From positions 682,001 to 746,000 of the forward strand of contig JACGCK010000007.1 of the NCBI GenBank assembly GCA_014925825.1: 64,000 nucleotides of DNA, given 5' to 3'. Positions 47,901 through 59,769 of the stretch are shown piece by piece. This DNA is from Pholiota molesta (Eukaryota > Basidiomycota > Agaricomycetes > Agaricales > Strophariaceae). Position 1 is the stretch's first letter; the number at the start of each line of letters is the position of its first letter. Below the pieces are notes generated by a model. The model was not told the origin of the DNA, made no database searches, and was given only the letters and a program-made list of their open reading frames with translations. The position numbers and the translations under genes were made by a program.

Positions 47901-48463
47901 CCGCGCTTTGGCGACTACACCCTCACAGTGATTTTTAAAGAATTCCCTGAAAACAAAAGTGATATTCATATGGCCCCAATATTTTAATAAAAGAAAAGAT
48001 ACTTACTTTCTAATCAGAACCATTATCCACGAGGCAATAGTGAAATCTCCCTGCCACATATTAGTGCCAATTCTCAATACATGATTCAAGGAACAGTACT
48101 CACAATCATCATGAGGAAATATAGGATGAATTGTTGGAATGTAGTGAGCGTTGAGAGATTGATAGTAGAGAGTCCAGTGACTGTCATGGCGGAATAACAT
48201 AGGAACATCGAGTCTACGAAGCCGATATGAAAGCGCCCATTGGAAGCAAAGAAGATGCCGGAGAAGATTAGGGGTATAAAAGTGAATGCAGCGACATGGA
48301 CGCGGAAGAAAGTAGAGTGCGTGACCACCCAATTAAGCGCGCTAGCGAAGGATTTTTGTATGGATGAGGAATTTCCGCTGCGATGCCGTCGAGAATGCTG
48401 CCGTCGTCTATCTTTGTCCTTTTCCACGTTTTGGAACCCCTCCACGGTTTCTTCTGAGTCCAT
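44939..48463 (-). CDS. TRK1: TRK-family potassium transporter
   Basis: A plasma-membrane K+ uptake protein. The first in-frame ATG is at 48463 (MDSEETVEGF), followed by membrane segment VHVAAFTFIPLIFSGIFF and the first filter loop with TVTGLS (about 48200). A long cytoplasmic loop (about 47950-47470) is Ser/Pro-rich and polar. Next come GRNSDFHTESLTDEQLEDIG and YRALRLLSYLVP (about 47100), then GAYTGGGLSLVD with RGMVPFQNAYLMI (46.7-46.9 kb), another filter loop near 45960 (RASGFAIVPVANLAPALQ), FELVSAFGGIGLSLGLP (about 45300), and a last exon with RGRHRGLPVAVDRAVLLPSD. The stop is at 44939. Many short introns. The four filter-type loops are the family signature. The gene converges on the NACHT-caspase gene, with 257 bp between their ends. 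Its 3' end has been copied twice upstream (33.9 and 39.5 kb). Confidence 0.93.
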
Positions 48464-49390
48464 GATTGTATTGGTAGGGCGCCGCGACAATCCGACGCCG
48501 AAGTACTCAAGAGAGTTGAAGGAGAGGAGATACCCGTGGCCTCACTGGCACCGAGGTTTCACTAAGAGCATGATGTGGCCGTAGTCAACGTGGGGAACGA
48601 CGAACAGGCATGGTCTGGGCATGGAAACAAAGGGTAAAGATGCCGTGCATTGACGCGCAGTGCCGTCCTCGGCAACGTCGCAGAAGGATTATCCGTCCTA
48701 TTTTTAGCCCTCATTTGCGAAGCAGATCATTCCCGCTCTTGCCAGTGGTCTAATTTATGCAGTAGTAGTTAGTAAGTATTATTTAAAAGATATAAACCTT
48801 AACTTGAGTGCAATGATCTAGGGAATTTAACTACGATCGCAGCTCAGAAATAATCACAGTTTAGAATAGTGAACTGACATCAATAGAGCGTAGAAAACAA
48901 CAAGTATTATGTATGTCGGCGTCAAGTCGGCGTTCAGCGAGAGAAACGCCATGGCCGATTTGCCATCATGAAGCAGGAACCTGCATTAAACTGCGACCCA
49001 TCGGCGCAGTAATATAGTTTTTTTCAAAGAACCACAGCACGGGCCCGCCAGGCTGTGCGATATTCAGATCGCGTGTCTGCGACCCTGCTGCGACCAGCGA
49101 CCTCTGAGCGACCTGTCTGCGACATCGGAAGGGAATTTAAAACCGTGGTAAAATCCACCAAGAAGGGTTCTTTTGTTGAGGCTTGAGCGCTTAAGCCATA
49201 CAGCGCTTTACCTTTGTGACCACCATCACTCCCGCCACTGCTCCTTACCTGTGCTAGCAGTCTACGCTCCCTACACCTAAAGGTCCTACACGATACAATC
49301 AAGATTTAGCAGGATGTGCGTGCCCTGAGTTAGAAGGTCCATATTTACTAATGTCAGTTCCGTCAACCTGGTAGATCATAAGCAGATAAG
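48464..49390. other. divergent promoter region with one arm of a direct repeat
   Basis: Holds the promoter of the TRK gene and that of the next plus-strand gene. The segment 49059-49296 is one arm of a direct repeat whose partner lies at 52986-53152. No gene is supported. Confidence 0.5.
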
Positions 49391-52300
49391 ATGTTCAGGT
49401 TTCTCCTGTCTTATGTCCCTTCGATCCAGTGGGGATCTGGGGCCAGAAGAGAAGTATCTGTACCTTCCAGGAATTTCGAAGGGGTATTTGTTCCAACCTG
49501 TACAAATCTACGATTGAAATTGAAGAAACTTTCGGTTTACAGATATCATCAACTAATCCTTTCTATGACTCTTACTACCGCCATCTGTCTGTGATGGGGA
49601 ATGGAATTCCTATATGGATACCAGAGCCAAATGAGAATTTGCACGCTAGTTATCGAAAGCAAGGAGTATCCATCGGGGACGTTATTTTCTTTACTCCTGA
49701 TGGAGCTTTGGACTTCTTGTTCAATGTCTGCCTTCCGGCTGAACATGAGATCAACTCCGGTGGAGTACCAGAAGGATTCATTCCTTTCAATTTGAACTCG
49801 CGCGATACGAGACGATACCAACACTATCAAAACAACCACCATCTTGCTAGCAAGTCGATTATAAAAACGACAAGAGGCTTGCATCCTACGTGAGTCGACA
49901 TGCCAGCTGATTCCGGTCTCATCCTCTCTGAACATTCGAATGACAGCAGCCATAGCCGCTCGACCACATACTCCCGCACCCCCTCCAATCACTCCATGCC
50001 GACCAGGCGGCCGATGCTATGGGTAGCATATCCAACCATGGCGCAAGTATAGGCGAACGCACAGCCGAAGTATCATTCATATCGTCGGCTTCAGAGGGAG
50101 CGATTTTGACGATGCCTGAAGGAGCTTACTCAGAAGACTTGACACGACTTCCCAAATTCCATCAATATCTTTCGGAAAATTTGGCTAGCTGGTACAAATA
50201 TGTCAACGAAGATCTCGAGTGGGGTGTGGAAATGGGAGAACTCCACCTTGTCACAGGTGTTCACAAAGCGAAAGCATGGGGCATTGCGACGTTCCAATTT
50301 GCAGAAGAAACAACGGAGGTGAATGTCAACCTTCAGCTAAAGGCCGAAGTTACGCACTCCCACGGTAAAATCTACTCATGGGAGTGCAGCGGAATAAACG
50401 ACTCCCCTAGGACAGGGCCGACCATGGCACAACGGCAGAGTCTTTTCAGAAACCTCCCGGAAGAAGAGCGTGGTGAATCATTCGAAAATCAGTGTCTCTT
50501 TGTGCGGACTATGAATTCCGCCATTCGAAACCCTCAAGGAATCAGGGATTCGCGAGCAGATGGCATGATGAATCAGGTGGACGATGCGCACTCTGACGTA
50601 TCTATGAGGGCGGGCGGACGTGTTGAATCTAGCCAGATACCTTCTGCTCTAAAGACGGGCGAGACACACGAAAGGCTACCAGGTGGACGGAATGCAAGCT
50701 ATGACTTACCAATAGTACGAAATGGCCCTGTGCTGGTGCGACAATGTTCAGTTTAAAATTTGATGAAATCCCTGTTAACTTTTCAACACTTTCGACAGAG
50801 AGATCACCCTTCCAAAGCAATCAATGACTTTTTATTGAAAGAGGTCGGTTTTTCAAAGTTCGCTGATATCAGCTAATTATAAAGGTTGAACCTTCGATGA
50901 ATATCAAGAAGCCAAATGGGAGGATTGCAATTACACATGACGAACATTGGATGTCTCTTCTCACCGAGGTAAATGATTTCCCTTCACTATACATTTTTCT
51001 GATATCTGTTCGTAGAGCGATATTGTTATTCCTACAGGCGATGAGTTCCTGGCGCGGTTAATGAAGTCATACAGAATTGTCGAAGATCTTGAAGGTATTT
51101 CCAATCAGCAAAATTTCACAAATAGTCTCCTTATATTTTCTGCCAATTTTCTGCTGCAGGGATTATTTCACTTGAACCAGTACACTTATCACATTCGAGT
51201 GAAAGCTACCTGCATGAGGCCATCGACAAACTGGACGTGGATATGATGTCGGCTTTAGAAATTCTAGAATCCAAGCACAAGCAGTCTTCCTCAGTGTTGG
51301 AAAACCTGACCACACATGTAGATCGGAATCATTGGACACACACAGCGTCGTCCAAATCCCATTCCCAAGGGCATTCTGAATATCCGTCGAGTCAATCGAT
51401 GCTGGTCTCCCCGCCCGAATATCACTTTTCTTCGAAAGACAATGATCAACTTGAATGTGAGGATTCTTTTCTGGACGCAGAGTCACATAAGTTAATCAAT
51501 ATAATCAGGTTATCCACAACCGGCGCCGAATATTTTAGTCCCTCAGTCAGGTCTGTTTCTTCATACTATAAACTCAACTTTCGTTTTCAAAGATACAAAT
51601 CCGAATGTTGATGTAGAAATAGTCCCCACCGGCCAAAACCCGGATCCAGAACTTCAGCATAAATTCTTGCAATTCTTAATGGCAAATCATAGCTTATTAA
51701 ACTCCATAACCAATCCAATCAATGCCATTACCTTAATCCGGGATGAATTTGCAAAGGATATCCAGAGCCGCGGCCTTGTTCCTCCTATCCTCGACATACA
51801 GAAGATAGCCCAGCGGTTCCACCCTGTCATAGGATCGGCCGTTATTCGACAGCAAAGCGACTACAGGATTCAGACTACTCGGGCAAAAAATATCAGATGC
51901 CCTTTCCCATTTTGTGGCGCCCATTTCACGAGGTTGTACGGGCTTAAACGTAAGAATCGCAACCTTGACGCTTATCCCAAATTTGCTCACCTGTTCTTGT
52001 GATGCAGATCATCTGTCCGCACACTTTAGGCTGACCCCAAGTCAGTGTTTACGCTGTGGGAGATGCTTTTCTGAAGCCAGCATCAGAAGGCACAGTGGAA
52101 AATGTACTGGAGGAGCTAGCTCTCAGCGTGATCATTTTGGCCCTGCTCTCGACTATGCCCATGAAACCGTTGTTCAAGATCCTCTTCAAGTTGCCGAACC
52201 ACTACCTCCTGGTGGAGAATCCGCACACTGTAAAGACGTGGACTCGGACAGCTCAGACGACGAGGATGAGCTAGAGGCTTACTGGGAGGATGAACGTGGT

Positions 52301-53152
52301 AACGCTCAAGTCTCCGAGGACATCGCGTTTGCTGAGCCTGGGATGTATGGAAAGCAAGATGTAGCATCCCGCTTCTCGGAACTATGGGCCATAGATGACT
52401 TTTAACGTCGCTTCCGCGCTTCATAAGCGCTTCTGCTCCTTTTTCCTCTTATCCACCTGTACCAAATCTTCGAATCTCTTCAGCGTCGCCGGGGCTCTTC
52501 GTACTCAGCCGCATGGACTCCTCATCGACGATCGCCCTTCACTACTTGCTTCCTGTCTAGCTTACATTTCTACTGCGCCCCCTTATTTAAACATGTACTA
52601 TCTGTTTCATTCAATGACTTAGATACTGTCTTGCTTAGTATAAATAGTCGATACTCTGTAATAGTTTAGGTCGTCAATTTTACAGCACTCAAACTATTTT
52701 ATTCAATTCCCTAAGCTCCTGGGAAGGAGCCCTTTGATAGAGGCTGGGTTTCCGAGACTACTTTGCCCTCTCGCAGCGATCCCTACCTGCCAACATCATG
52801 ATTCCCGGAAAATCCACCCACCAAGGCAGTTGGTTGTTTGGCAAAACGCAGACAAGTCTACCATTTTGCCGTTAGCTGGAACGTTGACTGGCCAAATCAT
52901 TAAACAGCGACTCCATGAGCAGTAATATGATAGTTTTTTTAAAAAAACAATGACCGCAGCATTGGCGCTAGGCTGATATTTTGAAATCATATTCAGATCG
53001 CGCATTGCCATCTGCATCAACGTCAGCATGAGAGGGAAGTTGGATCCGTGGTAAAAACCACTCAGAAGGGTTCTTCTGTCAATGCTTACAGCAGCGCTTA
53101 CTCTTGTGACCACCATCACTCCCGTACGGCGCGAATCGCGTCTACGCTTGCC
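49059..53152. repeat. direct repeats flanking the zinc-finger gene (49059-49296 and 52986-53152)
   Basis: Both arms share atattcagatcgcg, gagggaa-tt/ggat-cgtggtaaaa, agaagggttctt-tgt, and gtgaccaccatcactcccg in the same order. The left arm has extra sequence between them. The arms lie outside the gene at 49.4-52.4 kb and in the same orientation. Confidence 0.7.
49391..52405 (+). CDS. large Agaricomycete protein of unknown function with C-terminal zinc fingers
   Basis: Multi-exon gene. The N-terminal part has IEIEETFGLQ, NPFYDSYY, GIPIWIPEPNENLHASYRKQ and GALDFLFNVCLPAEHEIN (to about 49890). The next exon (about 49950-50750) has SASEGAILTMPEGAYSEDL, then WYKYVNEDLEWGVE and ELHLVTGVHKAKAWGIATFQ. 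Short exons follow (about 50800-51240: VEPSMNIKKPNGRIAITHD, GDEFLARLMKSYRIVEDLEG), then a Ser-rich linker and, at 51.9-52.1 kb, a C2H2 finger (CPFPFCGAHF with the His pair across an intron) and a second finger (CLRCGRCF with HSGKC). The end is acidic (SDSSDDEDELEAYWEDERG). I recognise this layout as recurrent in Agaricomycetes, but it has no established function to my knowledge. The first ~35 codons change frame at least once near 49440-49480, so the start is uncertain. Confidence 0.6.
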
Positions 53153-53307
53153 ATCGCGTTCAAAAAGATCGAAAAGGAAGTAGTCCAAGTGAAGAGGATA
53201 CCCTTTCAAGGTGAAAGAGCATGATTTGGAACTCTCTTTGATTTTGCTGAACACGCGTCGCGTCACCCATCACAGAAATACCCGAATTCCCCTGTTGACG
53301 AACCACG
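52406..53307. other. intergenic region with the right arm of the direct repeat
   Basis: No gene is supported. 52986-53152 matches 49059-49296 as described. The rest shows nothing notable. Confidence 0.5.
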
Positions 53308-54912
53308 ATGGCCTCGGAAACGCATTACCTTCGCGCTATTATGCCCTCTCTGCCCACAGAGATTGCGCAGAAAATCCGGAGTCTCTGTGTAACACCCGCG
53401 AACGAGATCATGCTGGAAAATCTCGTCCGATTCATCGCGGGTGGTGATGCAGCCTCTGATTCATCCAAAAGCGTTCAGGAGCAGTGGTCCGAAAAGCAGA
53501 TAGCCACGAAAAGAGTTCTGACAACATTTCTACCTGTCAATATCTCGGACAAGAAACGAGCGAGAGAAGAGGATATCGCTCAGGACCAAGATTCCCAACC
53601 CAAAAAGCCGCGACTGTCGCCTCCAACCGCAACCGCCAACGGAAACGATGTGACGCCATCGGGCCCACTGTACACCCTCCACGCCCTCTCCGCCACCTCG
53701 CCCGTCCGCAAGAAAGTCGACATCACGATCCACAAAAACGCCATCACCATGACCCACCCCACCTCGCGCGCCGTGGAGAGCGTCATCCCGCTCTCCGCCA
53801 TCAAACGCGCGTTCATCGTCCCCACCCGCGGGAAATCCAAGCCGCACTGGACCGTCATCCTCCTCTCCTCCGACGTGCCCGTCAAGAGCAGGCCCGGCGC
53901 GCCCGCCGAGAACCAGCAGGTGATCTTCGGCGTCGACGCCACGTCCGCCGCGCCGTTCACCACCACGTCCTACATCGCCGCCCCGAACCCGCCGTCAAAA
54001 CGTCCCCGAAAGGCACCGACACGCTCCCCTTCCTCGAGGACTTCCTCATGCACCTCAGCGTGCCCGTCATCCGGCCCTCGCCCGCGGTGTTCAGGAGCGT
54101 GTGCGCGGGCACCGGCGCGAGCGCGAGCAGCGCGGGGATCCCCGGGGTGGAGGCGTACCGCGCGGCGAAGGCGGGGAGCCTGTGGTTCGCGAAGGAGGGC
54201 ATCCTGTGGGGCGAGAGCAAGCCGTGCGAGTTCTGGCCCGTCGACGCGCTGCTGGGGCGCGCGGAGGGCCTGCGCGTTATCGGCAGCGGGCGTACGTGCA
54301 CCGTCGTCCTCACTAGGCGCAGCGCGCCCGCAGAGGACGGGCAGGAAGCGGAAGAGGAGGAAGAAGATATGGGTGAGGAGAGCGAGTTCGGGATGGTCGA
54401 TGCTAAGGAGAGAGAGGGAATTAATGAGTGGGTGAGGAACCATCGGCACCTCTTCGGGAAGACGCACGGAGAGAAGAACGGGAAAAAGGAGGAGGAAACG
54501 ACCAAGGTACAGAATCAGGGCCCGCTACCATTAGAACGTTGATGGAAGAGTCGGATTCGGAGGATGAGGATTTTCGACGAGCGTTTCAGACTTGGACGGG
54601 TCTGAGCGGTCGACGGATGACGAGGGCTCATCCGAGGATGAGGAGGCGGGCAGTGGTGATGAGGATGCCGAGGGCGATCATGATATGGACGCTGAGGCGA
54701 AGGCTCTGAAGACGAGGGCGACGAAAACGATGCCGAGGAAGGAGGGAACCTAGACCCTGCGAGGCATCCTCTCTTGCGGCCTGGCGCCATGCCCAAGATG
54801 TCGAAAGCTGCCCTTGAAATGGCGGTGGAATTGTGGAAGAGGCCTTCGTTGGCGGGCAGATCAAGGACACGATGAATTAGACGAAGACGAGGAGGATGAA
54901 CTCGATGATTGA
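53308..54912 (+). CDS. RTT106: histone chaperone Rtt106-like, several frameshifts
   Basis: Rtt106 deposits H3-H4 (especially H3K56ac) behind replication forks and in silencing. The ATG at 53308 opens MASETHYLRAIMPSLPTEIA. Then follow a KKRAREEDIA basic patch, the double PH-like region with PLYTLHALSATSPVRKKVDI, SVIPLSAIKRAFIVPTRGKS and HWTVILLSSDVPVK, then, in another frame, TLPFLEDFLMHLSVPVI, GSLWFAKEGILWGESKPCEF and GLRVIGSGRTCTVVLTRR, and an acidic tail (SDSEDEDF, DDEGSSEDEEAGSGDEDAEG, MPKMSKAALEMAV, DELDEDEEDELDD) ending at a TGA at 54910-54912. The frame shifts at an A-run near 53997 and at least three more times in the tail after 54540. Each is explained by one missing base, and the acidic composition continues across them, so the gene is probably functional in reality. 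Confidence 0.85.
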
Positions 54913-55111
54913 ACCCTTCTCGCCTGCCGACATTTTGAATATACAACGTCTAATATTCATTCAATCTGTGGTATTTGACCCCCATGGTCATTTACGTTGT
55001 ATTACCTGGAATTTTGTATTATTAACTCTGCTGTGTACTGCTTTCCATGCATGAACGATGTTTTGAAAATCATTTTATAACTTTTGATATCATTACTTTT
55101 GATTACGGAAA

Positions 55112-56045
55112 CTATTTCGTCTGGTGTCGGCTTGGGGCCACGGCGTGTACATGTAAGTGTAGTTCATCACGTAGGAAGGAGTCAGTAGTTGGTCCAATTG
55201 CAGCCACCTTCGTTCGCCTAAGATCAGAGGCGTGGGGTTGTTGTCTTCGACTGCAAATCTTCAATAAGAAAGTGCTTCCGGAGAATGGGTGTGACATAGG
55301 CTGCTGCAGAAGGTGCAAAATACACAATCCACCAATAATCTACGTCTGAAAAGGGCTGGTCAAAGTCGTGTTATATACAGGAAACATGACCGTACCTTCA
55401 GAAGACGACAGCACGGAAGAAAGCGAAGTCTCGAAAGACGAGGAACCTTGCGTTTCGTACACTTGTAATGATTGAAGCGATATACCACCTCGTTCAATAA
55501 TTGGGGAAGCGTATCTCGATTTTGTCACCAGTAAGGTAAAGAGCTTTACTGGCCTCTCTTTCAAATCATCCAAGATAAACGTGGCGAGAGAAGCAGCATT
55601 CCCACTTGACTGCCCCCTGATATCAGGTGAACCCAATCCCAAATGGCTAAACGAAGCAAATACGTCGGCCAAGGCGGTGGCTGTCGTTTGACCCACGACA
55701 TAAAAGGGATCGAATCCCAGCCCACTAGGAGTTGAAACTCAAACGCGTATTTTGAGGATCAGGCGCGGAGGGTCACCAACCTACATCCATCCTCCCTTTG
55801 CCATCCTGTACCAGTTGCAGAGCTTCCTTGAAAGCTTCGCAAGACCGTTTACTTGTTATGATCACTCCGGATATGTCTTGCGACCCAGGTCCGTGGAGTA
55901 AGATATCGCGCAGACGCGGTATGTGGGTGTGCACGGTTTCGAGCACGGGGAGGGATATTGGATTGTAGCCCGCTTGCGAGAAAGCCGATTCGTAGCGGTC
56001 AGAGGTGCCTTCAGATGGCTCCCTAAGCAGGAGTACGTTCTTCAT
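55112..56045 (-). CDS. HEM4: uroporphyrinogen-III synthase
   Basis: Closes and isomerises hydroxymethylbilane to uroporphyrinogen III, the fourth step of heme synthesis in the cytosol. Start at 56045: MKNVLLLREPSEGTSDRYES, then YNPISLPVLETVHT and DISGVIITSKRSCEAFKEAL. Exon 2 (about 55720-55390) has FYVVGQTTATALADVF, GNAASLATFILDDL and GISLQSLQVYETQGSS. Exon 3 (about 55340-55112) has WIVYFAPSAA and KVAAIGPTTDSFLRDELHLH. The visible stop is at 55112, but one missing base near 55133 would give PTPDEIVSVIKS, the kind of PTPE ending usual in this family, and the frame would then run on to about 55003. About 270 residues expected. The divergent neighbour is the citrate carrier. Confidence 0.88.
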
Positions 56046-56257
56046 AAAGGCACATCCGCTTTCTGGTGTTTTATGGAGGTGCGATATGGGTGAGAACAGC
56101 GAACAGCTTGCGATGGACTCGGAAGAGGGAAAGGACGCGCTCCGGCCCGAGGATGCCACCAACAATTTAAATCTCCGAACCAAAAATATAGCGCAGGCGA
56201 GTTGGTCTGCACTCTGGCGTAGTACCACTACCTTCTCAGATTTTGTCTTCTGTCACC

Positions 56258-57612
56258 ATGTCTGTCTCAAAGAAGGAGAAACCGCTTCATTCTTTGTATG
56301 TATCAGATGTTTTTCATGAGATTCTGAATTTGACATATGTCTAGGTTCGCTGGAGCAACCGCAGGAGCGATTGAAGCGTAAGCGCGCAAATCAACACTGA
56401 CCGTCAGTTCATGTTAAGGATTGTAGGATTCCAGATTCGTGACATACCCAACCGAATTTGTGAAGACGCGCTCGCAGTTTAAAGGCAAGGTACGCGGCGT
56501 CAGCGACTATCGAGCCTAAGGGATAAGCTCATCCCAATGGCAGAGAGAAGGTCCGATCAAGATCATCAAGGACACCGTGAAAGCCAAGGGAATCACCGGA
56601 CTCTACTCAGGATGCTCAGCTTTGGTGGTTGGAAACTCGGTAAAGGCTGGTGTGCGGTTCGTCAGTTATGATCATTTTAAGCAAATGCTCGCGGATCCAG
56701 AGGTATGCAGGCTTCAGTTCTATTTCGTTCAGAACCTTTTTCTAATCTATGTCCTACTGTAGGGTAAAGTTAGCGCACCTAGGAGTCTGTTAGGTATGTT
56801 TCTTATGTTATGTCTAATTTCGTATCTCATTCGTTCATTTCTTTTGCAGCTGGTCTTGGAGCGGGAATGACAGAGGCGTCTTTGCTGTTACTCCTTCGGA
56901 AACTATCAAGTAAGCCACATATTCATACTTATATACAATGTCATTCTTACGTTCAAGAACGAAACTTATTGACGACGCGAAACGACCAAATCCCCAATAC
57001 CGAGGTCTGATTCATGGAACGATATCTATTGTGAAACAAGAGGGGATATCAGGAATATACCGAGGGCTTTTCCTGTGTATGTTCACTTTATTGTGCTTTG
57101 TAGAATTGACTCAACCATCCTTGTAGATGATGCGTCAAGGAGCCAACTCCGCTGTTCGGTTCACGACATACTCCACTCTAAAGCAATTCGTTCAAGGAAC
57201 AGCTCGTCCTGGACAACCGTTGCCCAGCGCAATTACGTTCGGTATTGGAGGAATCGCTGGATAGTTACAGTTTACACGACTATGCCTTTAGAGTGCGTTT
57301 CTACATTTTTTGCAACTTTTTTGTCCGTTATTAATGGATATGATCAGCGTTATCAAGACTCGGATGCAATCACTGGATGCCAGGGCTCAATACCGAAACT
57401 CATTCCATTGCGCATATAGGATTTTCACGGAGGAAGGTATCCGAAGATTCTGGACTGGAACAACGCCCAGACTGACTCGTCTAGTGGTATGCCAATTTTC
57501 TTTCTTGTTAGCGGATATTTCGACTGACATTCTGCTAGCTGAGTGGTGGAATTGTATTTACTGTGTACGAAAATATATCAAACTCATAGGAGGGCGGGAA
57601 TCAGACTCGTAG
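56258..57612 (+). CDS. CTP1: mitochondrial tricarboxylate (citrate) carrier
   Basis: An inner-membrane carrier exporting citrate in exchange for malate or other dicarboxylates. The start MSVSKKEKPLHS is followed by three carrier repeats over many short exons: FAGATAGAIEA and FVTYPTEFVKTRSQFKGK (first PxE/D-type signature, about 56440-56495); GITGLYSGCSALVVGNSVKA and GVRFVSYDHFKQML; AGLGAGMTEA with a frame change near 56880 before TPSETIKTKL; YRGLIHGTISIVKQEGISGI; then FTTYSTLKQFVQGTARPGQP, a second break near 57262, VIKTRMQSLDARAQYRNSFH, and GIVFTVYENIS. Three repeats of about 95 residues make a ~300-residue carrier. At least two one-base deletions are needed to read it through. A citrate carrier beside a heme-synthesis gene shows no obvious functional link. 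Confidence 0.88.
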
Positions 57613-58061
57613 ATTGTAAGACTCATGTTATATTCTGGTTCAATTGTGTTAATTCGCGAACAGTGGTACTATACGTGTGTTTATTGCGAATACTAATCAT
57701 ACCCTCACGAGTCGTTGATAGTAAATCATTGACCAGAAGAATGCGGGATTAGATGAACTCCTCGCTCCTGCACAGCACATCTAAGGAGGGACTGCTTTTC
57801 AATCTTCCTGATTTATTTTGTCTGGCGGCTGCCCATGACACATTTCCACTGACCCCTAACTAACCGCCGCCAAAAAAATACGACACCAGGGTTGAATTCA
57901 AGATCGGACTGCTGACACCATAAACACCATCCCGGCTCCTTACTTGGATTGGGCTGCCAATCGATCCTATGTGGCGCGGACCAGTCGACGACTATAAAAC
58001 CGCCAATGCTGTACGATATCAATCCAACTCAGCCCCTAACGAAGCTTCACCTCTTCGCACC
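57613..58061. other. intergenic region and promoter of the glucanase
   Basis: No gene is supported. A TATA-like ctataaaac occurs near 57993, 69 bases upstream of the glucanase start codon. Confidence 0.45.
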
Positions 58062-59769
58062 ATGATCCTCTCTCCGTGTTTTCCTCGCCTTCGTCGCTTG
58101 CCTCGCCATCGTCCCTGCTATCGTTGCTCTTGAGTACGGGTTTCCTTATGGAAAGGAAAAAATCGCGGTGTCAACCTTGGTGGCTGGCTGGTCATTGAGG
58201 TATGCTGACACTTTACAAATCACTCATCGATCTCTAGGGCTCATCGTTCAACGTTTTCGATAGTCCTTCACTACCCCTTCTCTGTTCGAGAACACAAACG
58301 ACACACGAATTGTCGACGAGTACACCTTCGGTCTGTACCAGGATAAGGACAAAGCATACAATGCTCTGAAGCAACATTGGGACACGTTCATCACCGAGGA
58401 AGATTTCGCCGACATTGCCAATGTTGGGTACGTTGCTGATGCATCCTCTTATTTGAATACCGCTGACCTTTGGATAGCCTCAATCATGTCAGGATTCCTG
58501 TGGGACACTGGATGCTTGATGTGTCCCCGGATGAGCCATACATTACTGGACAGTTGCCTTATCTCCTCAAGGCTGTTGAGTGGGCAGAGAGGTATAACCT
58601 ACGGGTTATTATTGCTCTATATGGTGCGTGGACATATCCTTCTTTGCAACGATTGTTGACGTGACCTTTTTAGGCGCTGCTGGAAGTCAGAACGGATTTA
58701 TTAACTCTGGTCATTTCCGCGACGCCGCGTCGTATCAGTGTGGACTGAGAGATAGATTATTGATGTCGACATTTCATAGTTACTGGCACACAAATTCGAC
58801 CAATGTCGAACGTACCAACAACCTCATGAAGACGTTGACTTCGATGTTCGAGGACAAGTCGAACGTCGTTTCCGTCATCCAGGTCATTAACGAGTAAGTC
58901 ATTGCTTCCGACGCCAGTCCACTTGTGCCATGTTTCTGCGAATTTTAGAGCTGCAGGTTTCCGAAAGGCCATCTTGAACCCCGGTCTTTTGGCTGTTCTT
59001 AAACAAGTATATACAACGTCTCCTTTTCATAGCGCAAATACTTATTCCCTTCGCAGTACTATTACAATGTTTACGACTACATTCGGTATGTTTACTTGAT
59101 CTGGGATGGGCACCAGCTAACACAATACTTGCAGCAATCCCTTGTCTGGGAAGAAACAGAGCAATATCGTCGTAATGCTTCACGATGGGTTCCAGCACCT
59201 GAGCTACTGGAACGATTTCATGCCCGAAGACAAGTATGAAGGCGTCATGATGGATACCCACATCTACCAAATGTTCAACGACCATGTGAGCAAGCCGTTG
59301 ATCTTCCTCACGTCCCGATTTACTTACCTACCCGTGTCGTTCCTAGGACTCCCACATGACTTACCAAGAGCACATCGAGCGTGCGTGCCAGAATTCCACC
59401 ATCTTGGCCCAATCTCCCCTGAAGACCATCATCGGCGAATGGACGGCCACGAACAACGATTGCGCTCCGCATCTGCTCGGGCGCTTCGCCGGCCGTCATT
59501 ATGACGGCACCTTGAACGGCAGCACCGCCGCCGGCAGCTGCGCGGGGCTGACTGGCAATGCGACCACGTTCAGCGAGGAATACAAGGACTTCATGCGCCA
59601 GTACTGGGAGGCGCAAACCCAAGCCTACGAGCACGGCGGCGAGGGCTGGGTGATGTGGACCTGGAAGATGGAAAACGCCGATGAGTGGTCGTACCAGGCC
59701 GGAATCATCCACGGGTGGATCCCCAGGGACCCGACAGCGTATAAATACCCCAACATCTGCGGATGGTGA
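58062..59769 (+). CDS. EXG1: secreted exo-beta-1,3-glucanase, GH5 family
   Basis: A cell-wall glucan 1,3-beta-glucosidase. The start at 58062 leads into a hydrophobic signal peptide (FLAFVACLAIVPAIVA after one missing base), then EYGFPYGKEKI and GVNLGGWLVIE (needs another missing base near 58164), PSLFENTNDTRIVDEYTFGL, LNHVRIPVGHWMLDVSPDEP, the acid/base Glu in VIQVINE (about 58890), YEGVMMDTHIYQMFNDH (His-x-Tyr), the nucleophile Glu in KTIIGEWTATNNDCA (about 59445), and GWVMWTWKMENADEWSYQAG. It ends in KYPNICGW with a stop at 59767. About 415 residues over roughly nine exons. Both catalytic glutamates and the active-site Arg and His are present, so it should be active if the indels are artefacts. 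Confidence 0.92.

Noticed and set aside
53530..54505. Several long minus-strand open frames over the RTT106 gene
   Set aside because: They are GC-rich antisense shadows. The plus strand has a recognisable family and a composition that continues across the frameshifts.
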